Assembly: GCA_030633185.1 (NCBI GenBank)
Contig: DAOVTG010000121.1
Coordinates: 1-7,478 of the forward strand
Length of the DNA: 7,478 bases
From: Deltaproteobacteria bacterium
GTDB lineage: Bacteria > Desulfobacterota > Anaeroferrophillalia > Anaeroferrophillales > Tharpellaceae
Direction of reading: 5' to 3'
Shown here one piece after another: positions 1 to 6,300 of this stretch. Every line of letters begins with the position of its first letter. The first letter of the stretch is position 1. The translations under genes and the position numbers were made by a program. Below the pieces are notes generated by a model. It did no database searches. It was not told the origin of the DNA and saw nothing but the letters and a program-made list of their open reading frames with translations.

Positions 1-1555
1 ATCGGTAAAGCCTTTCATCTTGACAGCATATTCTTCTGGCGTGATATCAACATATTCAATCTTCACCTCAAAGTATTGACCCGCGCTGAGGGAATAGTTT
101 TTGGCGGCAATCTCCTCATAGCTCACGGCCACCGAAAAGTCATCCTGAGCTTCTTTGGCATTGAAAACATCGATAATACGCTGCTCTTCTTCGGGCTTAA
201 GCACGGTTCTCTGATTTTTGCCGTCTTTGACTTTTTCGCCAAGATTGGAGGCATCGATCAGCACCACATCACCTTTATTCCTATCGTCAATAAACAGAAT
301 CGAGACATTGGTGCCAGTGGTGGCGAAGATATTGGAGGGCATGGAAACCACACCGGCGAGCATCTTCTCACCCACCAGTTTCTGGCGGATTTTTTTATCG
401 ATGCCCGATTGCGCGGTAATAAAGCCGGTGGGTACGACCACTGCTGCTTTGCCACCAGGTTTGAGCGAAGCAATGATGTGTTGCAGGAATAACTGGTAGA
501 TCTCCATCTTGTCCGTGGCTTTGGGTTTGATCTTGGGAATCCCGGCAAAGAAACGCTCCTTATTTGCCTTGGTATCCAGATCATCGCGAAAATCGCTGAA
601 ATCCATCTTAAACGGCGGATTGGAAACAATGTAGTCAAAGCGTCTCAACTCCGCGCCGTCCTTATGGTAGGGATGCAAAATGGTATTACCCTGAATCACA
701 TTGGGGATGGAATGCACCAAATTATTGAGAATCAAATTCAAGCGTAGCAGGTTGGATGATTTTTGCGAGATGTCCTGAGTGTAGATGCTGCAACGGTTTT
801 CACCGATGGCATGAGCCACATTCATGAGAAGGGTTCCAGAACCGGCGGAGGGATCATAGCAGGCGACGTTTTTGACTTTTCCCTGTTGCTCTTTCGGCAC
901 TAAAATGGCCGCCATAATGCGGGCAACGGCGTGGGGCGTATAGTATTCGGCGTATTTGCCACCGGAATTGCTGTTGTAGTCCTTGATCAGATACTCAAAG
1001 ATGGTGGCATAGAAATCAAACTTCTGGGTAAAAATGCGCTCGAAGCTGAACTCCACCAGTTTGTTGATAATGGCGCGACAGAAAGCATCCCGCTTGGATT
1101 CATCGGCAATGTACTGGCTGAGTTCGGTCAAACAGCACAACCTTGGCACCACCGTCGGTTTTTACGGCAAAGACCTCGTTGTTACTGATGGCAATATCCA
1201 TCAGGGTATCATCGAACAGCTTGGCAAAGTCCGGCTCATTCTGTTGACTGAATAGGGAGCTGATAAAGTGGCTGGGCTTTAAACGGGCGGTATCCGCACC
1301 CATTTGCAATTGCAGCATTTCCAGATCGTCTTCGCCCATCTGAATAAGGGCTTCCTCCCATTTGTTCGCTCCGGCAATGTTTTCGTCGATCCTTTTGGCC
1401 GCAAACGCAAATTTGTCGTTCAGGAACTTGTACAAAAAAATCTGGGTGATAATTTTGAATTCGTTGCCATCGTTACCCAATCCATATTGAGCGCAGATAT
1501 TTTTGAGGCTGTCGATCAGTTCTTTGGTTTTTTGTTGAAATTCAATCTCTACCAC
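1..1555 (-). pseudogene. hsdM: Type I restriction-modification DNA methyltransferase subunit HsdM, frameshifted and cut by the window edge
   Basis: This encodes the N6-adenine methyltransferase subunit, which with HsdS forms the M2S methylase and with HsdR the restriction complex. The reading starts at a GTG (1553-1555), with a GGAG Shine-Dalgarno at 1563-1566 spaced 7 bases. The first 143 codons (helical HsdM N-terminal domain) run to 1127. Reading on in that frame gives a short unrelated tail and a stop at 1100. Skipping one base at 1126 restores HsdM from 1125 to position 1 (375 codons) with no further stop. In the joined protein the SAM-binding motif DPSAGSGT lies at about residues 234-241 and the catalytic NPPF at 312-315 (bases 610-621). 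Later blocks such as VVPTGF also fit the family. The visible 518 residues lack only the last few dozen of a usual HsdM. It overlaps hsdR by 7 bases; hsdS should follow beyond the edge. Identity is secure. Whether the lesion is biological or a sequencing error cannot be told from here. Confidence 0.9.
1123..1129 (-). other. Single-base frameshift site in hsdM
   Basis: On the minus strand the coding text reads CTG TTT GAC, then an extra C, then GAA CTC AGC. Dropping one of the two adjacent C bases (1126-1127) joins a fully HsdM-like upstream frame to a fully HsdM-like downstream frame. There is no long homopolymer or short tandem repeat at the site, so slipped-strand phase variation is not suggested. 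No classic slippery sequence is visible. Confidence 0.8.
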
Positions 1556-4500
1556 GCTTGGGCTCCGGTATTAAATTCGTTTACATACTCCGCGACAACC
1601 AAATGGTTGATATAGCGGGACGCATCTGGATTCAGTTTGATCTGTTGTTCATTCATAAAGCGGTTGATGACCAGCGGCATCATCTGTCGTTCAAAATAGC
1701 TTTCGTTCCCCAGCATTTGCGTGTTTTGCAGCACCTGTTCGTCAGCATCCTGTTTGACACCGGAGAGCGCGGCAAAAACACGTCGCTCGGAATCGCTGAT
1801 CCCCCTGCGCTCCTGCAACCGCTTGTGAATGCGGGTATATTTGGCATCACCAAGGTACTTCTGGCGCAACTGGTTATTCCGGAGGTTAAGCTCTTTGACT
1901 CGTTTGTGAATTTTGTTAAGCGATTCGATATTAGCGACCATTTCGTCTTGAGTGACTTCGCTGAGATTCTTTTTTTTGAACAGACGTTCAAGCTCTTCTC
2001 TGAGGGTGATGAATTTCTGATCCTGTTGATCGAAGTTGCCGGCCATAGCCTCGCGGGTCTGACGGAGCGTGTCTTTAAGCTCATCTGCCAGAATCAGCTC
2101 TTCCTCGCCGATTTTTATGAATTTAAAGATAATGTCTTCCAGAGCAACATTAAGCAGATTGGCGGTATCTGTGCCTTGTTCAAGACTCTCTTTCAGGTTG
2201 AGCAAGTCCAGATGGTTGCTGGTTTCACGGTAAAGGAGGTTGAGCTTCTGAAAATCCAGATCTTTAAGGAAGGCGTATTCACCCTGCAAACGGATGATGT
2301 TATACAGGCCTTTAGCATCTGCCAGTGCTTTCTTGAGCGACAAAATGAGTTCACGATCTTGAATCTGGCTGATTTGATCCGCAAATAGCTCAGCATTTTC
2401 TGTGTTGAACCGGAAGAGAACATCTTTGATCTGTTCTATCTCTTCTTTGATTTCCTCCGGCGATTTGAAGAGATTCGAGTAATGCTCCATCTCGTCGCCC
2501 AGTTCGGATTGAAGTTCGTCAAAATAGGCTTTATTGGTCGCTTCAAACTCCTTACGGATGTCGGCAAAATCAACCACATAACCGTAGCGGAAGGTTTTGT
2601 AGGGGCGGTTAACCCGCGTCAAAGCCTGAAGTAGATTGTGTTTGCGGATGATCCGTCCGAGGTAGAGCTTTTTCAGGCGTTTGGCATCAAACCCGGTCAA
2701 AAGCATGTTGAAGACAAACAGTAAATCGATTTTGCCGACTTTAAAATCTTCGACCTTGTCTTTACGTTCCTCATTGGTGCCGATGTCATACAGGATTAAG
2801 GCAGCTGTTTTTACTTTGTTTTCCTGTTTTCGCTGAGTGCCGTAAGAAACCATAGGCTCAGCAACCATTGGTATCGCCTCCATAGAACTTTCTTTAGCGT
2901 CTGGATATAGCTCAACCACCTTAGCGGCAAAACGCTGCTGAAACAGCTCAAACATTTGTTCGGCCTGTTCGGAACTATCGCAAATGACCATGCCGCCGAT
3001 ACCGGAATCATTGAGTGCCCCCCGACTTTTTTCAAAGTCGATCACGATATAATCCAGCATAGGTTCGACGAAACTCGGATGGGCATAAATCTGCTTGCGG
3101 TCGACATCACCCATTTTTACTTCAACTTCATCCAGTGCCTGTTGCAGTGTCATTTTATAGCTGGTGGCAATCTCTTCGCGAATCAGGCGCAACGTGTAAC
3201 CATCGGCAATAGAAGCGTTGTAGTAATATTTGTGGATGTAGTCACCGAACAAAGCTCGGGAGTTGTAATCATTTCCCAGCAGCGGGGTTCCGGTAAGTCC
3301 GATCTTGATGGCGTTGCGGTCAGATTGGTTGAGGTTGGCCAGAAAACTTCCTGTGGGGTTATAGCTGCGATGCACTTCGTCCAGAAAATAGACCCGCTGG
3401 ATATTTACGTCGTAATCCTCTGTAGAAACGACATCCGGGTCATCTTTAAATTTGTGAATATTGACAACGGTAATTTCAGGTTTACCCGAATGGTTGTGGA
3501 TCGCTTGCGTTGCTTTGATGTCGCGGGTAAAATCTGCGCGAGAATTGATGAGATGTACGATCAGGCCACGGGCGCTAAACTCCCGGTGGGCTTGCTGCAA
3601 GAGATCCAGCCGGTCAACAATGAAGTAAAATTTGGGGATAACTTTTCTACGTTGAAAGTAGTCGGTCAAGAAGTTCACATTATAGAAGGCAAGTGCCGTT
3701 TTACCGCTGCCCTGGGTGTGCCAGATGATGCCCTGTTTTATCCCTTCATCCAATTTACGTTCGATAGCCTTGGTGGCAAACAGCTGCGGATAGCGCATGA
3801 TGTGCTTTTGCAAGCCGTCAGTCTCCGCCACATATGTGAGGGCATAACGAAGGATAAAGGCTAGGCGCTCACGATTGAGCAGGGATGTACAAATACGGTT
3901 AGTTGGTCGGTTTGGATCTTTATTGGAGATAAATTCCGGATTTATGCGAATGACTTCCAGGTTATTGTCTTTAAGTACCTCAAGCTCAATCGGATCGGAC
4001 AAAGGCTTCAAGAGTGCGGTCAGATTAAATATCTCTTCCTCTCGAAAATAGTTGAAAACCGGATCATGATAAGAGCTGCTGGCGTAAAATGCCCCTTGAA
4101 CCGGCTCCGGATCACAATCGTCATACTCCATATTGTTGGAAAAGATCATAAATTGAGTGATATTAGCAAAACGTCGAAACTTGGGGTTTTGAAACCGCTT
4201 CTTGATCCGGCTGCGCTCTGCCAAAACACCTTCACGGTTATTCGGCTTTTTCACCTCGATAAAGACCAGCGGCATGCCGTTTACGAGCAAAGTAATATCC
4301 GGGCGAAACTCCTCATCACCATTTTGGCAAGTAAGTTCTGTGACCACATGGAAGCTATTATTGTTAAAATTTTCGAAATCAACCAAGCAGGTATTGGAAC
4401 GGTCGGTAAGTTTCTCAAAAAATGCTCTCCCCAGATCTTCGTTATCCAGAGAGAGCTTTACCTCTTCGAATAAACGGCTGATGTCATCATCTTCAATATC

Positions 4501-4692
4501 AGGGTTTATTCTGGAAATAGATGTGCGGAACAGGTCGGGAAATATATTGGTGTCTCTATCCCACACCCTTCCCTTAATTGAAAGGTATTGATAACCAAGT
4601 CTTACCAAATGTAATATACAGGGGATTTTAACCCTTGAGTCTTCGTTGAAAACCACTATTCCAATTCCCTCTGCATCATGTTCTAACTGCAA
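1549..4692 (-). CDS. hsdR: Type I restriction enzyme R subunit HsdR (ATP-dependent translocase and endonuclease)
   Basis: HsdR binds the HsdM-HsdS methylase, pumps DNA using ATP and cuts far from the recognition site. The 1047-residue frame is intact and of normal family length. An N-terminal PD-(D/E)XK nuclease is visible: D132 in RPDITLL, then E146-V147-K148 in FIEVKKP. The SF2 helicase motor follows: Walker A TQGSGKT at 326-332, DEVH box at 438-441, motif III GLTGTP at 465-470, motif V-like LLTGFDA at 664-670, and motif VI QALTRVNRPYK at 689-699. Residues from about 725 are charged and helical, with likely coiled coil around 865-945, as in the domain that docks on the methylase. The longest frame starts at TTG (4692) without a good Shine-Dalgarno. 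A GTG at codon 13 (4654-4656) lies 10 bases after GAGGG and begins just before the conserved-looking FNEDSRVKIP, so it may be the true start. All catalytic motifs appear intact, but function depends on the frameshifted hsdM and an unseen hsdS. Confidence 0.96.
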   Translation of the reverse strand: MQLEHDAEGIGIVVFNEDSRVKIPCILHLVRLGYQYLSIKGRVWDRDTNIFPDLFRTSISRINPDIEDDDISRLFEEVKLSLDNEDLGRAFFEKLTDRSNTCLVDFENFNNNSFHVVTELTCQNGDEEFRPDITLLVNGMPLVFIEVKKPNNREGVLAERSRIKKRFQNPKFRRFANITQFMIFSNNMEYDDCDPEPVQGAFYASSSYHDPVFNYFREEEIFNLTALLKPLSDPIELEVLKDNNLEVIRINPEFISNKDPNRPTNRICTSLLNRERLAFILRYALTYVAETDGLQKHIMRYPQLFATKAIERKLDEGIKQGIIWHTQGSGKTALAFYNVNFLTDYFQRRKVIPKFYFIVDRLDLLQQAHREFSARGLIVHLINSRADFTRDIKATQAIHNHSGKPEITVVNIHKFKDDPDVVSTEDYDVNIQRVYFLDEVHRSYNPTGSFLANLNQSDRNAIKIGLTGTPLLGNDYNSRALFGDYIHKYYYNASIADGYTLRLIREEIATSYKMTLQQALDEVEVKMGDVDRKQIYAHPSFVEPMLDYIVIDFEKSRGALNDSGIGGMVICDSSEQAEQMFELFQQRFAAKVVELYPDAKESSMEAIPMVAEPMVSYGTQRKQENKVKTAALILYDIGTNEERKDKVEDFKVGKIDLLFVFNMLLTGFDAKRLKKLYLGRIIRKHNLLQALTRVNRPYKTFRYGYVVDFADIRKEFEATNKAYFDELQSELGDEMEHYSNLFKSPEEIKEEIEQIKDVLFRFNTENAELFADQISQIQDRELILSLKKALADAKGLYNIIRLQGEYAFLKDLDFQKLNLLYRETSNHLDLLNLKESLEQGTDTANLLNVALEDIIFKFIKIGEEELILADELKDTLRQTREAMAGNFDQQDQKFITLREELERLFKKKNLSEVTQDEMVANIESLNKIHKRVKELNLRNNQLRQKYLGDAKYTRIHKRLQERRGISDSERRVFAALSGVKQDADEQVLQNTQMLGNESYFERQMMPLVINRFMNEQQIKLNPDASRYINHLVVAEYVNEFNTGAQAW
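1563..1566 (-). promoter_or_regulatory. Ribosome binding site of hsdM, inside the end of hsdR
   Basis: The GGAG on the minus strand lies 7 bases before the GTG start of hsdM and within the last codons of hsdR. With the 7-base gene overlap (hsdR TAG at 1549-1551, hsdM GTG at 1553-1555) it decides the hsdM start and points to translational coupling. Confidence 0.6.
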
Positions 4693-4829
4693 ATCCGTTG
4701 TTTAACAAACCACAATATAACGCTCTTAGTTTGCTTATCTGGTCATCTACTCAGCAATTTACACTTATCTTTTTTTCCTGGGATTTTGTCTAGGAGGCTG
4801 TCCGAGGAGGCTGCTGTCCGAGAAGACTA
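4693..4829. other. Intergenic gap between fxsA and hsdR
   Basis: Both neighbours are read on the minus strand, fxsA first. The gap is AT-rich next to hsdR. A TATATT at 4714-4719 (minus) could be a -10 box for hsdR, but no -35 of useful quality sits 16-18 bases upstream, so the promoter is uncertain. A small imperfect palindrome, TTGTT-T-AACAA (4698-4708), lies directly before the longest hsdR start. No hairpin with a following T-run was found after fxsA, so read-through into hsdR is possible. Confidence 0.4.
4793..4822. repeat. Imperfect tandem direct repeat, two copies
   Basis: GGAGGCTGTCCGAG (4793-4806) is followed by GGAGGCTGCTGTCCGAG (4806-4822). The copies share GCTGTCCGAG exactly, and the second has three extra bases (a repeated CTG). 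The repeat sits just past the fxsA stop codon. Its role is unknown. It may be a duplication scar, or a remnant left at the junction between the fxsA region and the restriction cassette. Confidence 0.6.
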
Positions 4830-5222
4830 TCAGTCATAACGCACGATATTGATCTGACCTTCAGCTTTCCACTGATCAAACTTGCGCCGCAGGAAGATTT
4901 TAAAATGGCGGCGGGTAGGTGGGCAGAGCAGCAGTAAGCCCATGGCATCGGTCAAAAAACCGGGGGTCAGTAAAACCATCCCGGCAACAAAGATCAGACC
5001 GGCATCAATCATCTCTTCAGCCGGGGTTACCCCCTGATTGAGGCTTTGGCGAATCCTGAACATCGTCTCCGCCCCCTGCCAGCGAGCCAGCCCGGCTCCG
5101 ACAATCCCGGTCAAAATAACCACCAGAAAAGTGTTAAAAAGTCCGATGGCACCACCGAGACGAACGAAAAGAAAGATCTCCAGCGCTGGGATCAAAGTGA
5201 AAGCAAGAAAAAGTTTCAACAT
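4830..5222 (-). CDS. fxsA: FxsA family cytoplasmic membrane protein
   Basis: This 130-residue hydrophobic protein matches the FxsA family, named for an E. coli protein whose overproduction relieves F-plasmid exclusion of phage T7; its normal role is unclear. Visible hydrophobic segments lie at about residues 3-22, 28-47 and 73-100. The family's signature features are present: the N-terminal PALEIFLFVRLGG, a GAGLARWQG stretch around 42-50, and LTPGFLTD at 85-92 followed by LLLCPPTRR. The tail is basic and ends in a short polar stretch, likely cytoplasmic. The ATG start (5220-5222) has AGGT 8 bases upstream. It has its own promoter (5280-5308) and diverges from nifU. The closest gene downstream is hsdR, 137 bases away on the same strand, with no functional link known. 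Family assignment is firm; biochemical function is not known. Confidence 0.9.
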   Translation of the reverse strand: MLKLFLAFTLIPALEIFLFVRLGGAIGLFNTFLVVILTGIVGAGLARWQGAETMFRIRQSLNQGVTPAEEMIDAGLIFVAGMVLLTPGFLTDAMGLLLLCPPTRRHFKIFLRRKFDQWKAEGQINIVRYD

Positions 5223-5279
5223 TTTTGTTTACCTGTGTGCAAGAAGTGATATAACAAGAACTCAATAATCATCGTAACT

Positions 5280-5308
5280 ATTATAGCATAGTGCCTATTA
5301 ACAACCAA
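5280..5308 (-). promoter_or_regulatory. Sigma70-type promoter for fxsA
   Basis: On the minus strand a perfect TATAAT (5280-5285) is preceded by TGC, giving an extended -10 element. A weak -35, TTGGTT (5303-5308), lies exactly 17 bases upstream. Transcription would begin near 5273, leaving a leader of about 50 bases before the fxsA ATG. Confidence 0.6.
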
Positions 5309-5335
5309 AATGTCAAGAGAAGTGAATGGGAACTA

Positions 5336-5356
5336 TTTTGAGTTATTCTCATAAAA
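5336..5356. promoter_or_regulatory. Imperfect palindrome upstream of the nifU promoter (possible operator)
   Basis: TTTTGAG, a TTATT spacer, then CTCA-T-AAAA form an inverted repeat: TGAG pairs with CTCA, and the outer T/A tracts pair if one T is bulged. It ends 4 bases before the nifU -35 box, where an activator or repressor could bind. It does not match the IscR or Fur consensus well enough to name a regulator. Confidence 0.35.
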
Positions 5357-5360
5357 ACAC

Positions 5361-5389
5361 TTGATTTTTCGAAAACAAACTAATATTAT
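5361..5389 (+). promoter_or_regulatory. Sigma70-type promoter for nifU-nifS
   Basis: TTGATT (5361-5366) and TATTAT (5384-5389) are separated by 17 bases, a good match to the sigma70 consensus. Transcription would start near 5396, giving a leader of about 80 bases. No sigma54-type GG-N10-GC element was seen, which argues against classic NifA-dependent nitrogen-fixation control. Confidence 0.65.
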
Positions 5390-5415
5390 CAGGTTTAGAT
5401 CAGAGGAGAGTTAAG

Positions 5416-5457
5416 TTGCAGCGGATAACGACAAACCAAGATATCAAAATCAGTTAA
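5416..5457 (+). other. Possible 13-residue leader ORF before nifU
   Basis: A TTG (5416) follows AGGAG (5404-5408) with 7-base spacing and opens a 13-codon frame, LQRITTNQDIKIS, ending at TAA (5455-5457), 18 bases before the nifU ATG. The ribosome site looks good, but the frame is very short, uses a rare start, has no cysteine and no visible attenuator. Chance is a strong alternative. Confidence 0.2.
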
Positions 5458-5460
5458 AGT

Positions 5461-5466
5461 GGGAGG
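5461..5466 (+). promoter_or_regulatory. Ribosome binding site of nifU
   Basis: GGGAGG lies 9 bases before the ATG at 5476 and fixes that codon as the start, which also begins the conserved MWEYTDKVKEHF. Confidence 0.75.
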
Positions 5467-5475
5467 GTAAATACC

Positions 5476-6300
5476 ATGTGGGAATACACAGATAAAGTAA
5501 AAGAGCATTTTCTAAACCCGCGCAACATCGGCGAGATTGAAAATCCGGACGGCATCGGCGACGTCGGGTCACTTTCATGCGGTGATGCTCTGCGTCTGAC
5601 CTTTAAACTCGACGATCAGGAACGCATCGCCGACGCCAAGGTTAAAACCTTTGGTTGCGCCAGTGCCATCGCCTCAGGGTCGGCTTTAACCGAAATGATG
5701 ATCGGCAAAACCATTGAAGAAGCGGAAAAGATTACCAACCAACAACTCGCCGACTACTTAGGGGGCCTGCCGAAAGAGAAGATGCACTGTTCGGTGATGG
5801 GCCATGAAGCTCTGGAAAAAGCTATCGCCTGCTATCGCGGCACCCCGATCGAAGAAAAAGAAGGCACCGTCATCTGCGAATGTTTTGGCGTCACCGACCT
5901 TGAAATTATCAAGGCAATCCAGGAAAACCGCCTGAAGACGGTTGAAGAAGTAACCAACTTTACAAAAGCTGGCGGCGGCTGTGAACGTTGCCACGGAGAT
6001 ATCGCCAAAATCATTCTCGAAGTCCAACACAAACCCCAACCGGAAGAGAAACCACATCTCTCAAACATCCGGAAAATGCGCCTCATTGAAGAGACCATCG
6101 AGCGAGAGATTCGCCCGTCACTACAACTTGACGGCGGTGATATCGAATTAATTGATATCATCGGCAATCGGGTACTGGTCGCCACCCGCGGAGCCTGCTC
6201 GGCCTGTAAATCAGCACCGATTACGCTGAAAAACCTGGTCGAGGCCAAACTCAGGGAGTTCGTTGCCCCCGAGCTGGTTGTTGAGGAGGTCTCCAAATGA
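5476..6300 (+). CDS. nifU: Fe-S cluster assembly scaffold NifU (three-domain form)
   Basis: NifU receives sulfur from NifS, builds Fe-S clusters and passes them to apoproteins in the cytoplasm. The 274-residue protein has the full three-domain layout. The IscU-like N-terminal scaffold (about 1-125) carries its three ligand cysteines C35, C61 and C105, with D37 in CGDA. The central BFD-like [2Fe-2S] ferredoxin domain has C134, C136, C169 and C172. The C-terminal Nfu domain (about 200-274) has the CxxC pair C241 and C244 in GACSACKSAP. All expected cluster ligands are present. The stop codon overlaps the nifS start as ATGA, so the two are a coupled operon driven from 5361-5389. Deltaproteobacteria often use this NifU as the general Fe-S scaffold rather than only for nitrogenase. 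No nif structural gene is in the window, so the general role is preferred here. The gene appears intact. Confidence 0.96.
   Translation: MWEYTDKVKEHFLNPRNIGEIENPDGIGDVGSLSCGDALRLTFKLDDQERIADAKVKTFGCASAIASGSALTEMMIGKTIEEAEKITNQQLADYLGGLPKEKMHCSVMGHEALEKAIACYRGTPIEEKEGTVICECFGVTDLEIIKAIQENRLKTVEEVTNFTKAGGGCERCHGDIAKIILEVQHKPQPEEKPHLSNIRKMRLIEETIEREIRPSLQLDGGDIELIDIIGNRVLVATRGACSACKSAPITLKNLVEAKLREFVAPELVVEEVSK
6283..6289 (+). promoter_or_regulatory. Ribosome binding site of nifS within the end of nifU
   Basis: GAGGAGG lies 7 bases before the nifS ATG (6297-6299) and inside the last nifU codons. Together with the ATGA overlap it indicates coupled translation of scaffold and desulfurase. Confidence 0.7.

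Noticed and set aside
76..492. Plus-strand frame within the hsdM region
   Set aside because: The minus strand here encodes an uninterrupted HsdM C-terminal half, including conserved blocks.
1123..1140. Programmed frameshifting in hsdM
   Set aside because: No slippery heptamer, stimulatory stem or long homopolymer was seen, and HsdM is not known to need recoding.
1100..1555. Treating the first 151 codons of hsdM as a separate short gene
   Set aside because: The last 8 codons are unrelated sequence after the frameshift. The HsdM sequence continues at once in the next frame.
1558..2388. Long open frame on the plus strand (276 codons) antisense to hsdR
   Set aside because: It lies wholly opposite hsdR, which has all its motifs, and its translation shows no recognisable domain. 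It is a shadow frame.
2956..3864. Plus-strand open frame of 302 codons antisense to the hsdR helicase domain
   Set aside because: It is the mirror of the conserved motor domain, with no family features and no ribosome site that stands out.
4771..4829. Rho-independent terminator after fxsA
   Set aside because: The best stem (CCT pairing with AGG near 4778-4795) is only 3-4 pairs, and the nearby A-run is on the wrong strand to give a U-tract after a stem.
5832..6296. Minus-strand frame of 154 codons antisense to nifU
   Set aside because: It is opposite the conserved ferredoxin and Nfu domains of nifU and resembles no family.
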